DNA of 64,000 nt, from contig NZ_FORS01000004.1 in assembly GCF_900114065.1 (NCBI RefSeq), positions 248,001 to 312,000 of the forward strand, in the 5' to 3' direction. A program made the position numbers and the translations under genes. The stretch is from Stutzerimonas kunmingensis (GTDB lineage Bacteria; Pseudomonadota; Gammaproteobacteria; Pseudomonadales; Pseudomonadaceae). Each line of letters begins with the position of its first letter. Position 1 is the first letter of the stretch. The notes under the pieces are model-generated. The model had not been told where the DNA came from and did not search any database. It worked only from the letters and a program-made list of their open reading frames with translations. Shown here one piece after another: positions 10,676 to 20,947 of this stretch.

Positions 10676-11200
10676 CTACAGACGCAACCGCCCGCCTCGT
10701 CGCTTGGCGCCGGTCAGGCCGTGCGGAATGAGGCTTTGCCGGTGATGCGCATGACATAACGCAATGGCCAGCGCGTCCGAAGCATCGATCTGGGGTTTTT
10801 CCAGAAGCTTGAGCAGGTGCATGACCATCATCTGCACCTGCTGCTTATCAGCCCCGCCCGTTCCGGCGATGGCCTGTTTGACCTGCGTCGCGGTGTACTC
10901 TGCGATCTGCAGACCTGCTTCCGCGCCAGCAACAATGGCTGCCCCCCGAGCCTGGCCGAGCTTGAGCGCGGAATCGGCATTACGCGCCATGAATACTTGC
11001 TCGATGCCCATCGTTACCGGGCCATAGGTCCGAATGACCTCGCTCACACCACTGAAAACGGCACGCAAGCGATCAGGCAGCTCGCCGGTGCCGGTACGAA
11101 TGCAACCAGAGGCGACGTATTCACAACCGCGGCCGGTGTCACGTACGACGCCGTAGCCGGTGATTCGAGAGCCGGGATCGATACCCAAAATCAGCGTCAT
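10676..11200 (-). CDS. ruvC: Holliday junction resolvase RuvC
   Basis: RuvC cuts Holliday junctions symmetrically. The 174-residue protein has an RNase H-like fold with the catalytic Asp in [15 protein letters not shown] (residue 7), Glu in GIEQVF (about 67), and the C-terminal acidic pair in [15 protein letters not shown] (about 138-152). It is the first gene of ruvCAB. About 75 bases separate it from ruvA. Confidence 0.97.
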   Translation of the reverse strand: MTLILGIDPGSRITGYGVVRDTGRGCEYVASGCIRTGTGELPDRLRAVFSGVSEVIRTYGPVTMGIEQVFMARNADSALKLGQARGAAIVAGAEAGLQIAEYTATQVKQAIAGTGGADKQQVQMMVMHLLKLLEKPQIDASDALAIALCHAHHRQSLIPHGLTGAKRRGGRLRL

Positions 11201-11320
11201 GCCGTGCCGTGCTGTCTATTTATCCAGTGGCGAGTATACGGAGGCGCTGCCGTCTCCGCCACCGACAACAATATGCGCCCAGATAGTCACTACGTTGCCA
11301 GCGATGCGCACCTATAAAAA

Positions 11321-11351
11321 AGCCGGGAGCCCAGCAATGCGGCTCCCGGCT
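11321..11351 (-). terminator. Terminator after pmpR/yebC
   Basis: An 11-bp stem AGCCGGGAGCC/GGCTCCCGGCT has a 9-base loop. On the minus strand it is followed by TTTTTTATAGG, a classic intrinsic terminator. It ends the pmpR transcript and separates it from ruvCAB. Confidence 0.92.
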
Positions 11352-11367
11352 GCGGACACCACGACAT

Positions 11368-12117
11368 TCAGCCCAACTGCTGCATGATCTCGTCGGAGAT
11401 TTCCGCGTTGTGGTAGACGTTCTGCACGTCATCCAGATCTTCCAGCGCATCGATGAGACGCAGAACCTTCTGCGCCGTCTCGACGTCGGTGATGGGCGCC
11501 ATGATGGAGGGAATCATCGCCACTTCTGCTTCGTCGCCGCGGAATCCGGCTTCTGTCAGCGCTTCGTTGACCGAGAGGAAATCGGCGAAGCTGGTATAGA
11601 CCTCGACCGACCCATCCTCCTGACTGACGACGTCGTCGGCGCCCGCCTCCAGCGCCGCTTCCATCAGCGCGTCTTCATCGACGCCGGGCGCATAGCTGAT
11701 CTGGCCTTTACGATCGAACATGTAGGCGACCGAGCCGTCAGTACCGAGATTGCCACCGTTCTTGCTGAAGGCGTGACGCACTTCGGCCGCGGTACGGTTG
11801 CGGTTGTCGGTCATGGCCTCGATGATGATCGCCACCCCGCTTGGCGCGTAACCCTCATAGCTCAGCTCGGTCATGTTGTCCGCTTCGCTGGAGCCTGCGC
11901 CCCGGGCGATGGCGCGATCGATGACGTCACGCGACATGTTGGCTGTCAGCGCCTTGTCCACGGCCAATCGGAGACGCGGATTGTCCGCCGGCACGCCGCC
12001 GCCATGCTTGGCCGCCACGGTCAGCTCACGGATCAGCTTGGTGAAGATCTTGCCCCGCTTGGCGTCCTGACGCTCTTTGCGGTGCTTGATATTGGCCCAT
12101 TTGGAATGACCAGCCAT
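11368..12117 (-). CDS. YebC/PmpR family DNA-binding regulator
   Basis: The 249-residue product starts with [14 protein letters not shown], the family hallmark. It continues through [12 protein letters not shown] and the [14 protein letters not shown] segment. In P. aeruginosa the orthologue PmpR represses the PQS regulator gene. Other YebC members act in translation of proline-rich stretches, so the molecular role should not be fixed from homology alone. The gene lies between aspS and ruvC in the conserved Pseudomonas order and has its own terminator. Confidence 0.95.
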   Translation of the reverse strand: MAGHSKWANIKHRKERQDAKRGKIFTKLIRELTVAAKHGGGVPADNPRLRLAVDKALTANMSRDVIDRAIARGAGSSEADNMTELSYEGYAPSGVAIIIEAMTDNRNRTAAEVRHAFSKNGGNLGTDGSVAYMFDRKGQISYAPGVDEDALMEAALEAGADDVVSQEDGSVEVYTSFADFLSVNEALTEAGFRGDEAEVAMIPSIMAPITDVETAQKVLRLIDALEDLDDVQNVYHNAEISDEIMQQLG

Positions 12118-12238
12118 AACTCACTCCATTCTTCGACTGAATCAGAAAATCTCGATAACCGGATCCGTCTGTCACCGCTCGATAAAGACAGCGGTCGGCT
12201 ATCGCCGTATTGTCTCGCACTCAGAGCCGCAAGACGAA

Positions 12239-12261
12239 GAAGCCTGGCAGAACCAGGCTTC
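12239..12261 (-). terminator. Hairpin after aspS, probable terminator
   Basis: A perfect 9-bp stem GAAGCCTGG/CCAGGCTTC has a 5-base loop and lies 10 bases past the aspS stop. The trailing minus-strand sequence is TTCGTCTT, so the U-tract is weak. Confidence 0.65.
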
Positions 12262-12270
12262 GGGTAGCGC

Positions 12271-14046
12271 TTACTCCGCCTTCGGTTGCTCGCGCAGACG
12301 GATATGCAGATCGCGCAGCGCCTTGCTATCCACCGCACCCGGCGCCTGGGTCATGACGTCCGCCGCACTCTGGGTTTTCGGGAAGGCAATCACCTCACGA
12401 ATCGACTGCGCACCGGTCATCAGCATAACCAGGCGATCCAGACCGAAGGCCAGACCACCATGTGGCGGAGCGCCAAACTTCAACGCATCGAGGAGGAAGC
12501 CGAACTTCTCTTCCTGCTCGGCTTCATCGATGCCGAGAATGCGGAACACAGTCTGCTGCATTTCCTTGCGATGGATACGGATCGAACCGCCACCCAGCTC
12601 GGTACCGTTGAGCACCATGTCGTAGGCACGCGACAGCGCCGCAGCCGGATTGGCCTCGAGTTCCTGAGGCGAGCACTTCGGCGCGGTGAACGGATGGTGC
12701 AGCGCGCTCAGCGAGCCGTCATCGTTCTCTTCGAACATCGGGAAGTCGACCACCCATAGCGGCGCCCAGTCACAGGTCAACAGCTTGAGGTCGTGACCGA
12801 TCTTGATGCGCAGCGCACCCAGGGCCTCGGAAACGATCTTCGCCTTGTCTGCACCGAAGAACACGATGTCGCCATCGACCGCACCGACGCGATCGAGAAT
12901 CACATTGAGGTTGTCTTCCGGGATGAACTTGACGATCGGTGACTGCAGGCCTTCAACGCCCTTGGCGCGCTCATTGACCTTGATATAGGCCAAGCCCTTG
13001 GCCCCATAGATGCCAACGAACTTGGTGTAATCGTCGATCTGGCTGCGCGGCATACTCGCCGCACCCGGGACGCGCAGCGCGGCAACGCGGCCTTTCGGGT
13101 CATTGGCCGGACCGGAGAACACCTTGAACTCGACGGCGTTGAGCTGATCGGCAACATCCACCAGTTCCAGCGGGATGCGCAGGTCGGGCTTATCCGAGCC
13201 GTACCGGCGCATGGCCTCTTCGAACGGCATGTGCGGGAATTCGCCAAACTCCAGATCCAGCACTTCCTTGAACAACTTGCGGATCATGCCTTCGGTGATA
13301 CCGATGATGTCTGCTTCATCGAGGAAGCTGGTCTCGATGTCGATCTGGGTGAACTCGGGCTGGCGATCAGCGCGCAGGTCTTCGTCGCGGAAGCACTTGG
13401 CGATCTGATAGTAGCGGTCGAAACCGGCAACCATCAGCAGCTGCTTGAACAGCTGCGGCGACTGCGGCAGGGCAAAGAAATTACCGGCATGGGTGCGGCT
13501 CGGCACCAAATAGTCACGCGCGCCTTCAGGTGTCGGACGCCCCAGGATCGGGGTTTCCACATCGAGGAAGCCGTTGTCATCCAGGTACCGACGAATGCTC
13601 GCGGTGATACGCGAGCGCAGCTTGAGCTTCTCGGCCATTTCTGGGCGACGAAGGTCGATGAAGCGATAGCGCAGTCGCGTCTCCTCGCCCACATCGCTGT
13701 ATTCGTTGAGAGGGAACGGCGGGGTTTCGGCGTCGTTCAACACCTCCAGCTCGTAGCCCAGCACCTCGATGGCACCGGAAGCCATATTCGGGTTCACCGC
13801 ACCAGCTGGGCGCAGGCGGACCTTGCCGGTGATCTTCACTACATACTCGCTACGCACCTTGTCGGCGGTCGCAAAGGTTTCGGCGCGATCCGGATCGAAG
13901 ACCACCTGAGCCAGGCCCTCACGATCACGCACATCGAGGAAGATCACCCCGCCGTGGTCACGACGGCGATGTACCCAGCCGCAAAGAGTGATTTCCTGGC
14001 CGTCCAGGCTTTCGTTCAATTGGCCGCAATAGTGGCTGCGCATCAT
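12271..14046 (-). CDS. aspS: Aspartate--tRNA ligase AspS
   Basis: This class II synthetase charges tRNA-Asp. In Pseudomonas it is non-discriminating and also makes Asp-tRNA-Asn for GatCAB (family knowledge). With the start at [12 protein letters not shown] it is 591 residues, the usual length. It has an N-terminal OB-fold with [20 protein letters not shown], class II motif 2 ([18 protein letters not shown]) and motif 3 ([14 protein letters not shown]). The frame is open upstream to 14178, but that extension has no family resemblance. Confidence 0.97.
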   Translation of the reverse strand: MMRSHYCGQLNESLDGQEITLCGWVHRRRDHGGVIFLDVRDREGLAQVVFDPDRAETFATADKVRSEYVVKITGKVRLRPAGAVNPNMASGAIEVLGYELEVLNDAETPPFPLNEYSDVGEETRLRYRFIDLRRPEMAEKLKLRSRITASIRRYLDDNGFLDVETPILGRPTPEGARDYLVPSRTHAGNFFALPQSPQLFKQLLMVAGFDRYYQIAKCFRDEDLRADRQPEFTQIDIETSFLDEADIIGITEGMIRKLFKEVLDLEFGEFPHMPFEEAMRRYGSDKPDLRIPLELVDVADQLNAVEFKVFSGPANDPKGRVAALRVPGAASMPRSQIDDYTKFVGIYGAKGLAYIKVNERAKGVEGLQSPIVKFIPEDNLNVILDRVGAVDGDIVFFGADKAKIVSEALGALRIKIGHDLKLLTCDWAPLWVVDFPMFEENDDGSLSALHHPFTAPKCSPQELEANPAAALSRAYDMVLNGTELGGGSIRIHRKEMQQTVFRILGIDEAEQEEKFGFLLDALKFGAPPHGGLAFGLDRLVMLMTGAQSIREVIAFPKTQSAADVMTQAPGAVDSKALRDLHIRLREQPKAE

Positions 14047-14392
14047 GGTGAAGTTCGCTTCTCGTATCTTGAATTCGATGGGGCGCCAGAGCCGCGACAG
14101 ACTGACAAGACCGTGACTGCTCTGCGCAAGCGGCATGTACCGTACGCGATACCGCATTGACGCCGGGCGCCGCAGCACGCGCTGGGACCGCCAGGCACAA
14201 GCGCGGGATTATATCGACATAATCACCGCGGCGCAGCCGTTGCCCTCGTCAACTCGAAATCGGGCCGTTGATGGAACCCTGAATCGATCAGAGCATTCCA
14301 ACGGTGAGCATTCGACCAGAAACGTATCGCTTCACAACACCACGCATTTTTCTGGCATAACTAACGGCTGAACCATCCACCAGGAGAAAAAC
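14047..14392. other. Intergenic region between divergent aspS and dps
   Basis: These 346 bases have no convincing gene. The two flanking genes diverge, so both promoters should lie here. An AGGAG ribosome binding site precedes dps with normal spacing. A possible CATAAC -10 element lies about 35 bases upstream of the dps start, but I cannot assign a clear -35 or an OxyR site. Confidence 0.5.
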
Positions 14393-14863
14393 ATGGAAAT
14401 CAACATTGGCATCGCCGAACAGGACCGTGCAGCCATCGCCGAAGGCCTGTCGCGCCTGCTCGCCGACACCTACACCCTGTATCTGAAGACCCATAACTTC
14501 CATTGGAACGTTACGGGACCGATGTTCAACACGCTGCACACCATGTTCGAAACCCAGTACACCGAACTCGCCATCGCCGTGGACGATATTGCCGAACGCA
14601 TCCGCACGCTGGGATTCCCGGCGCCGGGCACCTACGCGGCATACGCCCGCCTGAGCTCGATCAAGGAAGAGGAAGGCGTCCCCTCCGCCGAAGAGATGAT
14701 CAAGCTGTTGGTCGAAGGCCAGGAAGCCGTTGTACGAACCGCCCGCGGTATCTTCCCACTACTGGACAAGGTCAACGACGAGCCGACCGCCGACCTCCTG
14801 ACTCAACGCATGCAGAGCCACGAAAAAACTGCATGGATGCTGCGCAGCCTGCTTTCGGCCTAA
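14393..14863 (+). CDS. Dps-family ferritin-like DNA-binding protein
   Basis: This 156-residue ferritin-like protein is of the Dps type, which forms dodecamers that oxidise and store iron and protect DNA. The ferroxidase-site pattern is visible: [12 protein letters not shown] with the conserved His and Trp, then [24 protein letters not shown] with Asp/Glu ligands. A clear AGGAGA ribosome binding site precedes the ATG. It is monocistronic and divergent from aspS. The short N terminus lacks a Lys-rich tail, so DNA binding may be weak. Confidence 0.92.
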   Translation: MEINIGIAEQDRAAIAEGLSRLLADTYTLYLKTHNFHWNVTGPMFNTLHTMFETQYTELAIAVDDIAERIRTLGFPAPGTYAAYARLSSIKEEEGVPSAEEMIKLLVEGQEAVVRTARGIFPLLDKVNDEPTADLLTQRMQSHEKTAWMLRSLLSA

Positions 14864-14873
14864 GTTTCGCTAC

Positions 14874-14902
14874 TGGGCGGAGCGCCACATGCGCTCTGCC
14901 CA
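14874..14902 (+). terminator. Hairpin after dps
   Basis: Arms TGGGCGGAGCGC and GCGCTCTGCCCA pair with one G-U wobble over a 5-base loop, 11 bases past the dps stop. There is no T-run, so termination efficiency is uncertain. Confidence 0.5.
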
Positions 14903-15136
14903 GATCGCAACGCATCCGCTACGAAACAGCCCGTCTTTGAGCATTCTCCGCACCCGAAGCCACGACGGCGAACACGCTCATTTGAGCCCCCTTCTCCTTT
15001 CCTGTTAAATACGCCGCGCTGCAGCCCGGACCCGCGCGGTTTCTCGACCAGTGTTCAGCCCTGACCGACGAACGTTTTCCACGAACTCCAGGCCTGCGGC
15101 TTCTCTGTCGTGTTATCAACCGTGAGCCATACAAGA

Positions 15137-15736
15137 ATGTTAAAGATCGTCCATGTCCTGGCGGGTGTCATTGCCCTGCTGCTGTCCTTTGTTCCAAGCC
15201 TGCGCGGCGCAATGCCACTACTGCTGCAACCCGACGCCTTGTGCCTGCTGATGCTTGGCCTGCTGAACGTTCAATTCGCCCCATCTGCCCAGTTGATCGA
15301 CAGCCGCACCCGGCCAGTCATAATCGCTGCGTCAGCGCTGCTGCTCCTGTCTATCGCGCTGCAGGCCGTCATCGTACTTGTAGCTTTGCCGCAGATCGCC
15401 GGCCAGCCCGCAACACTCGCCAGCCTGCTGCTCGCCCTTGTGGCCGTGCTGCTGCACCTCGCCACGCCACGCGGCCTGAGCAAGCAGGCAAAACCGGCTC
15501 GCACAAACCCCCGCGCGCCATCGGCAGCAGGGCGCGAGGCTGGCACCGTGAAATGGTTCAACACATCCAAGGGGTTCGGATTCATTTCCCGGGACAGCGG
15601 AGATGACGTATTCGTCCACTTTCGCGCCATCCGCGGCGAAGGGCACCGCATCCTGGTCGAGGGCCAGCGCGTGGAGTTCACCATCATGATGCGGGACAAG
15701 GGACTGCAGGCCGAAGACGTCGTCCCGATCGAGTAG
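15137..15736 (+). CDS. Membrane protein with C-terminal cold-shock domain
   Basis: The 199-residue protein has about four hydrophobic segments in its first 115 residues (for example [14 protein letters not shown] and [21 protein letters not shown]). A basic, proline-containing linker follows, then a complete cold-shock domain at about 130-199. Both RNA-binding motifs are intact: KGFGFI (RNP1) and VFVHF (RNP2). The domain should face the cytoplasm and bind single-stranded RNA or DNA at the membrane, which is inference. GTG starts upstream at 15110 and 15122 are possible. A gene of this kind occupies the same place in other Pseudomonas. Confidence 0.9.
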   Translation: MLKIVHVLAGVIALLLSFVPSLRGAMPLLLQPDALCLLMLGLLNVQFAPSAQLIDSRTRPVIIAASALLLLSIALQAVIVLVALPQIAGQPATLASLLLALVAVLLHLATPRGLSKQAKPARTNPRAPSAAGREAGTVKWFNTSKGFGFISRDSGDDVFVHFRAIRGEGHRILVEGQRVEFTIMMRDKGLQAEDVVPIE

Positions 15737-15755
15737 GACGACCGAGCAAGCTGCC

Positions 15756-15783
15756 ACGGGGCGAAGTCACCACGCCGCCCCGT
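15756..15783. terminator. Terminator-like hairpin between convergent genes
   Basis: Arms ACGGGGCG and CGCCCCGT are separated by 12 bases and followed on the plus strand by TTCTC. It lies between the converging cold-shock-domain gene and slyX and could serve both. Confidence 0.55.
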
Positions 15784-15791
15784 TTCTCAAT

Positions 15792-16004
15792 TCAATAATG
15801 CGGTGGAGGCGCCTCGTCCTCACCAGCGTCCATTGGAACCTGCATTTCCTCCTGACGTTTTGCCAGTGCGCGCAGCTGAAGCTGCAGACGCTCCATGATC
15901 CGCTGTTGCTCGACGAGCACATCGTTCAGCGTCTGGATCGTATCGTCCTGAAACGCCAGACGCGTTTCCAGATCCATCACTCTCAATTCAAGGTCCACAG
16001 TCAT
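15792..16004 (-). CDS. slyX: SlyX family coiled-coil protein
   Basis: The 70-residue acidic protein has an amphipathic coiled coil ([30 protein letters not shown], split here as two overlapping heptad stretches) and a proline-rich, histidine-containing C terminus ending PPPHY. Its biochemical role is unknown in any organism. It overlaps the end of the HIT gene by four bases (ATGA), so the two are translationally coupled. Confidence 0.93.
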   Translation of the reverse strand: MTVDLELRVMDLETRLAFQDDTIQTLNDVLVEQQRIMERLQLQLRALAKRQEEMQVPMDAGEDEAPPPHY

Positions 16005-16423
16005 ACTCCAAAACGAAAGTGATCGGTCAGCACCAACTTTAGCTTGTCCCTGATGGCTGCCACCTGCTCGTCACTGTAAGGCTTCGCCGGATGCCTGCCC
16101 CAAACCGGCGCTGGCCAGGCAGCATCATCGCGGCGCCGCGCAATGACATGCATATGCAGCTGCCCGACGACATTACCAAGCGTGGCGACATTCATCTTGT
16201 CGGCGCCGAAGGTGTCCTTGACGGTCTCGGCCAGCGCAGTAGCCTCATTCCACAGCGCCAACTGATCAGCCGCATCCAGCTGAAACAACTCACTAATCTC
16301 TTCGCGACGCGGCACCAGAATGAACCAGGGGTACTGCGCGTCGTTCATCAATAGCAACCGGCAGAGCGGGAAGTCACCAAGCAGCAACGTGTCCTGCTCC
16401 AGACGTGAATCAAGTACAAACAT
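16001..16423 (-). CDS. HIT-like family protein with altered triad
   Basis: With the ATG at 16423, preceded by AGGGGAG, the product is 140 residues. It is a histidine triad superfamily nucleotide hydrolase or transferase fold. The triad region reads [11 protein letters not shown]: the first His of the usual HxHxHxx is Gln, while the middle (nucleophilic) and third His remain. The substrate is unknown. The frame is open upstream to 16612 but that part has no recognisable domain. It is coupled to slyX downstream. Confidence 0.88.
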   Translation of the reverse strand: MFVLDSRLEQDTLLLGDFPLCRLLLMNDAQYPWFILVPRREEISELFQLDAADQLALWNEATALAETVKDTFGADKMNVATLGNVVGQLHMHVIARRRDDAAWPAPVWGRHPAKPYSDEQVAAIRDKLKLVLTDHFRFGV

Positions 16424-16696
16424 AAGACTCCCCTTGCGAAGCAAACCCCGCGCGAATGCGCCGTAGGAAACAGGCAAAAAGGATACCTCAGACATCCCAG
16501 ACGACAACCTGGCAACCGCGCACAAGATTGGTGCCTGACCTGAGAAAACGCGCCGCCTTTCAGTGCAATGCGGCCCCAGTATTTCTCCGCAACGCCCGAT
16601 TAGCTCGATCATGAATTCTGAGTACGATTCTTGCTAGACGAACTATGCGAACGCTAGGGGCGGCTTCAAAACACCGCAATCAGCGTCACACAGCTT

Positions 16697-16717
16697 GCTC
16701 TAGCGCTGCACTAGAGC
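16697..16717. promoter_or_regulatory. Inverted repeat upstream of the porin gene, possible operator
   Basis: GCTCTAG and CTAGAGC form perfect 7-bp arms around a 7-base spacer, 140 bases before the porin start. The geometry fits a dimeric regulator site, but no known consensus is matched. Confidence 0.4.
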
Positions 16718-16753
16718 TAAACAGTACATTCTCTGGATGGCTTTTCGCGAGAG

Positions 16754-16769
16754 CAGCCAAAATTGGCTG
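16754..16769. promoter_or_regulatory. Second inverted repeat upstream of the porin gene
   Basis: CAGCCAA and TTGGCTG are perfect 7-bp arms around AA, about 88 bases before the porin start. It could be an operator or a hairpin in the leader; no family consensus is recognised. Confidence 0.4.
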
Positions 16770-16856
16770 AAGCCTGATGCGGGACTAAGAAGTTGCACCC
16801 TTTCCGCCCATGCGCGGCAAGGTAAGCACCGTTTTTAAACCAAAGGAGCAATCACA

Positions 16857-18122
16857 ATGAAAGTGATGAAGTGGAGCGTAATCGCCCTGGCCGTATCGGC
16901 GGGCACCTCCCAGATGGCGTTGGCCAGCCAGCAGTCGGAATCCAAGGGTTTCGTCGAAGATGCGAGCCTAGATCTGTTGCTGCGCAACACGTATTTCAAT
17001 CGTGACTATAAGGACGGTGCACCCGACCGTCGCAGCTGGGGTCAGGGCTTCATCACTACCTTCGAGTCCGGCTTTACCCAGGGCACCATTGGTGTAGGCG
17101 TTGACGCCTTCGGCCTGCTGGGCGTACGCCTGGATGGCGGCGAGGGTTATAGCTACGACGCCATGTTCGAGCGCGACTCCAACGAAAAACCGGAGCGCGA
17201 CCTTTCCCAGGCCGGTGCAGCGATCAAAGCCCAGTTCTCCAACACCGTGATCAAGTACGGCAACCAGATGCCGATGATGCCGGTACTCGCCTGTGACGAC
17301 TCGCGCCTGCTGCCGCAGAGCTTCACTGGCACATTGATCACCAGTAACTAGATCGAGGGCCTTGAGCTGAATGTCGGCCGCTTTACCGCTGAAAGCGGTA
17401 TGCCATCCTCTAGTCGCGACAGCGGGGAGCTGAATAGCGCCGATGTCTTTGGTGGTACGTATCAGGTCAACGAGAACCTCAGCACTTCTCTGTATTTTTC
17501 TGACGTTGAGGATGTATACGAGAAAAAATACGCGAATGTGAATTACGTGGTACCAATGGGCTCTGAACAAGCCCTGTCGTTAGATTTCAACATCTATAAA
17601 GCCGAATACGATGATGAAACCGTGCCGAACGATTTCTTCGGCGATGGCACGCTCGGAGATGACAGCACCATCTGGAGTCTTGCAGCGAAGTACAGCACTG
17701 GCGCCCATGCTTTCATCCTGGCTCACCAACGAGTTAGTGGTGATGCTGGCTATGCATACGACTTGGGCGACGGCGGCAGTGCGATTTGGGTAGCCAACTC
17801 TTTCTATTCAGACTTTAACTGGAAAGACGAGCGCTCCTACCAAGCCAGCTATGAGCTGGACTTCAGCACCTTTGGCGCTCCAGGGTTGTTCTGGAAGACC
17901 GCTTACGTGTACGGCGATAACATCGACACCGCTGGCGGTGAAGGTAAGGAGCGCGAGTTCTTCAACCAGGTCCAGTACGTCGTACAGAGCGGCCCGGCGA
18001 AGGATTTGTCGCTGAAACTGCGCAACTCCATCTATCGCTCGAACAATGCGCTGCGCGACGCAGGCAGCCCGGACTTGAACGAGATCCGTGCATTCATCGA
18101 ATACCCGCTGAGCATCCTGTAA
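16857..18122 (+). pseudogene. OprD-family outer membrane porin interrupted by an in-frame amber codon
   Basis: The gene starts with a Sec signal peptide (cleavage near LAS, residue 23) and reads as an OprD-type substrate-specific porin (FVEDASLDLLLRNTYFNRD). Codon 165 (17349-17351) is TAG. Translation continues in the same frame with IEGLELNVGRF and runs for 256 more codons to a proper porin C terminus (residues 166-421). Family members have Glu before IEGL, so GAG to TAG is the simplest change. No frameshift is seen. The second half has visibly lower GC than its neighbours. Possible explanations are a recent loss-of-function mutation, a suppressed stop, or a sequencing error. The 164-residue product alone could not form the barrel. 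Confidence 0.9.
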
Positions 18123-18152
18123 CCCAGGCGCTCGGACCATTCGATGCAAACG

Positions 18153-18174
18153 GAGCCCGGCGAAAGCCGGGCTC
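18153..18174 (+). terminator. Terminator after the porin gene
   Basis: A perfect 9-bp stem GAGCCCGGC/GCCGGGCTC has a GAAA tetraloop and is followed by TTTCGTTTC. It lies 30 bases beyond the porin stop. Confidence 0.85.
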
Positions 18175-18284
18175 TTTCGTTTCGCCGCACATCCCACGCG
18201 GCGCCCCGTCCTGTACGCCGCAATGCGCGCGCCGTACAATGCCGAGCCAAATTCCAGCCCCTTCTGCAAGGACACAACGGCCAC

Positions 18285-20000
18285 ATGCGCACCAGTCAGT
18301 TCCTGCTCTCGACCCTCAAAGAAACCCCATCCGATGCAGTGGTCATCAGTCACCAACTGATGCTGCGTGCCGGGATGATTCGCAAGCTGGCGTCCGGTCT
18401 CTACACCTGGATGCCGATGGGGCTGCGTGCGCTGCGAAAGGCCGAGGCCATCGTTCGCGAGGAAATGAACAAGGCAGGCGCCCTGGAAGTGCTGATGCCG
18501 GCCATTCAACCAGCCGAGCTCTGGCAGGAGTCCGGCCGCTGGGAGCAGTACGGCCCGGAGCTGCTGCGTCTGAAGGACCGCCACAATCGCGAATTCTGTG
18601 TCGGCCCGACCCACGAAGAGGTCATCACCGACCTGGCACGCAACGAGCTTCACAGCTACAAGCAGCTGCCGATCAACTTCTATCAGATCCAGACCAAGTT
18701 CCGCGACGAAATCCGTCCGCGCTTCGGCCTCATGCGCGGCCGCGAGTTCCTGATGAAGGACGCCTACTCCTTCCACCTGTCCCAGGAATCGCTGCAGGAA
18801 ACCTACGACCGCATGCACGAGGCGTACTGCAATGTCTTCACTCGCCTCGGGCTCGACTTCCGTCCAGTGCAAGCCGACACCGGCTCCATCGGCGGAACCG
18901 GCTCGCACGAGTTCCACGTACTGGCTGAGTCTGGCGAAGACGACATCGCGTTCAGTGACACCTCCGACTACGCCGCCAACATCGAGAAGGCCGAAGCCAT
19001 TCCGCGCGAAACCGATCGTGCGGCACCAAGCGAAGAAATGCGCCTGGTAGACACACCGAATGCCAAGACGATCATCGAACTCGTAGAGCAGTTCGGCCTC
19101 GCCATCGAGAAAACGGTAAAAACGCTGGTCGTTCATGGCGTCGAAGAAGGCCAACTGATCGCCCTCATCGTACGCGGCGACCACGAACTCAACGAGATCA
19201 AGGCCGCCAACCTGGAGCAGGTTGCCAGCCCGCTGGTATTCGCCTCGGAAGCGGAAATCCGTACTGCCATTGGCGCGGGTCCCGGCTCGCTGGGCCCACT
19301 GAACCTGACGATTCCCTGTGTGATCGACCGTTCTGTCGCGCTGATGAACGATTTTGGTGCCGGCGCCAACGTCGACGACAAGCACTACTTCGGCCTGAAC
19401 TGGGAGCGGGACCTGCCGCTACCGCAGATCGCCGATCTGCGTAATGTGGTTGCGGGTGATCCGAGCCCGGACGGACAGGGGAATCTGGTAATCAAACGCG
19501 GTATCGAGGTCGGCCATATCTTCCAGCTGGGCACCAAGTACAGCGAGGCTATGAATTGCCGGGTGATGGGTGAGAACGGCAAACCGGCCACTCTGATCAT
19601 GGGCTGCTACGGCATCGGCGTATCCCGCGTGGTTGCCGCGGCGATCGAGCAGAACTACGACGACCGCGGCATTCTCTGGCCAGACGCGCTCGCGCCTTTC
19701 CAGATCGCCCTGGTACCGATGAAGTACGAAAATGAAGCGGTTCGTGAGGCTACCGACCGACTCTACGCCGAACTGACGGCAGCAGGTTACGAAGTGCTGC
19801 TCGATGACCGTGACAAAAAGACCAGCCCCGGCGTCAAATTCGCCGACATGGAGCTGATCGGCATCCCGCACCGCATTGTCATCAGCGATCGCGGGCTGGC
19901 CGACGGCACCCTGGAATACAAGCACCGCCGCGACGCGCAGCCTCAGCCAGTCGCGACTGCTGACATCCTGTCCTTCATCAACTCGCGTGCTCATCGCTGA
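18285..20000 (+). CDS. proS: Proline--tRNA ligase ProS
   Basis: This bacterial-type class II prolyl-tRNA synthetase is 571 residues when started at [15 protein letters not shown], the usual N terminus. It contains [15 protein letters not shown], the motif 2 region [21 protein letters not shown], and a full editing (INS) domain between about 230 and 390 with [10 protein letters not shown]. Motif 3 ([19 protein letters not shown]) and the C-terminal anticodon-binding domain ([23 protein letters not shown]) follow. The editing domain hydrolyses Ala-tRNA-Pro. Confidence 0.97.
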   Translation: MRTSQFLLSTLKETPSDAVVISHQLMLRAGMIRKLASGLYTWMPMGLRALRKAEAIVREEMNKAGALEVLMPAIQPAELWQESGRWEQYGPELLRLKDRHNREFCVGPTHEEVITDLARNELHSYKQLPINFYQIQTKFRDEIRPRFGLMRGREFLMKDAYSFHLSQESLQETYDRMHEAYCNVFTRLGLDFRPVQADTGSIGGTGSHEFHVLAESGEDDIAFSDTSDYAANIEKAEAIPRETDRAAPSEEMRLVDTPNAKTIIELVEQFGLAIEKTVKTLVVHGVEEGQLIALIVRGDHELNEIKAANLEQVASPLVFASEAEIRTAIGAGPGSLGPLNLTIPCVIDRSVALMNDFGAGANVDDKHYFGLNWERDLPLPQIADLRNVVAGDPSPDGQGNLVIKRGIEVGHIFQLGTKYSEAMNCRVMGENGKPATLIMGCYGIGVSRVVAAAIEQNYDDRGILWPDALAPFQIALVPMKYENEAVREATDRLYAELTAAGYEVLLDDRDKKTSPGVKFADMELIGIPHRIVISDRGLADGTLEYKHRRDAQPQPVATADILSFINSRAHR

Positions 20001-20009
20001 TCGGAAATC

Positions 20010-20942
20010 ATGCTCAACCGACGTATTGTCGTTTCAACCAGCGCCGCGCTTTGCGCGGCGCTGCTCCTTGGCGGCTGCGCCAATCACTTGCCGCAGCGCA
20101 GCGAGCACGAGGCGCGTGTCGAGCGCAAACTGCTCGACCACAGCCTGCGCATCGAACTCGGTGAACCCCAGGTGCTCGAACTGCCGCAGCGGCGTATCCG
20201 CGTGCAAGAGCAGATGACATTCGAAGTCACCGATTTCGAAGTAACCCGCCGTTACGATCGCTATACGCCTTACCAGCCCTGGCGAGAGCTGTACGAGATT
20301 CCGCTGGGCGTCGTCGCAGTGGTCGCCGGCGTAGGCGCAAACGTGCTCAACGTGGTGATGCTCGGCAACATGCCAGAGAGCGCGACTCGCGACTGGATCA
20401 GCTACGGCTTCGCCGGCATCAACCCGTTCATGAACGCCGAGTCCAATGGCCGCTCGCAGCAGAACCTGGCCAGCCTCGACGAGCAACGCCGGGATGCGCG
20501 GCTCGAGTACACCAGCCTGCCTTGGGCGGGGCGTCCGGTGCTTGTCAGCGCCGGTCCGCACACTCACGAGCTGTCCACCGATCGTCACGGCGTCTTGCGC
20601 CTGAATCTTCTCGACGGGCCGTTCGCTGATCAGGACGTCACGCAGATCGGCAAGTTGCAGCTGTCGGTTGAGGATGAACAGGATGGCACCCGGGCAGAGG
20701 CCACGCTGCTTGTAAGCCACAAGCTGCGCGGCAAGCTGCAAGAAGCTCACGACCTGATCTTCGATGACCTGGAAGGCGACGACGTCGCGCAATGGGTGCA
20801 TCGCGTCCGGCGCCTGTCCGAACTTGGTCTGGAAGAAGAAGCCAGCGAACTGGAGCAGAGCCTGATAGAGCTGACGCGCAACGACCCCGAGCTGCAACAG
20901 CACTTTCTGCAAAGTCTGATCGAAGGCAGCAACGGAAACTGA
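20010..20942 (+). CDS. Putative lipoprotein of unknown function
   Basis: I do not recognise the family. The 310-residue protein has a signal peptide ending in a lipobox (LLLGGC, Cys about 23). A hydrophobic segment at about 98-115 (GVVAVVAGVGANVLNVVML) follows, and the C terminus is acidic and helical (EEEASELEQSLIELT). The lipid-anchored N terminus suggests an envelope location. It starts 9 bases after proS and its stop lies 5 bases before the lytic transglycosylase start, so the two downstream genes are likely co-transcribed. Confidence 0.8.
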   Translation: MLNRRIVVSTSAALCAALLLGGCANHLPQRSEHEARVERKLLDHSLRIELGEPQVLELPQRRIRVQEQMTFEVTDFEVTRRYDRYTPYQPWRELYEIPLGVVAVVAGVGANVLNVVMLGNMPESATRDWISYGFAGINPFMNAESNGRSQQNLASLDEQRRDARLEYTSLPWAGRPVLVSAGPHTHELSTDRHGVLRLNLLDGPFADQDVTQIGKLQLSVEDEQDGTRAEATLLVSHKLRGKLQEAHDLIFDDLEGDDVAQWVHRVRRLSELGLEEEASELEQSLIELTRNDPELQQHFLQSLIEGSNGN

Positions 20943-20947
20943 AGCCG

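Larger units (their letters stand above)
16424..16856. other. Long intergenic region upstream of the porin gene
   Basis: These 433 bases contain no convincing gene. They separate the divergent HIT and porin genes. The plus-strand end has an AAAGGAG ribosome binding site eight bases before the porin ATG, and two inverted repeats that are listed separately. Confidence 0.6.

Noticed and set aside
13231..14160. 309-codon plus-strand frame
   Set aside because: It is antisense to aspS and an artefact of high GC at third positions.
17808..19385. 525-codon open frame on the minus strand
   Set aside because: It lies opposite the porin end and proS, both clearly coding, and its translation is rich in His, Gln and Arg without domains. 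High-GC antisense frames of this kind are common.
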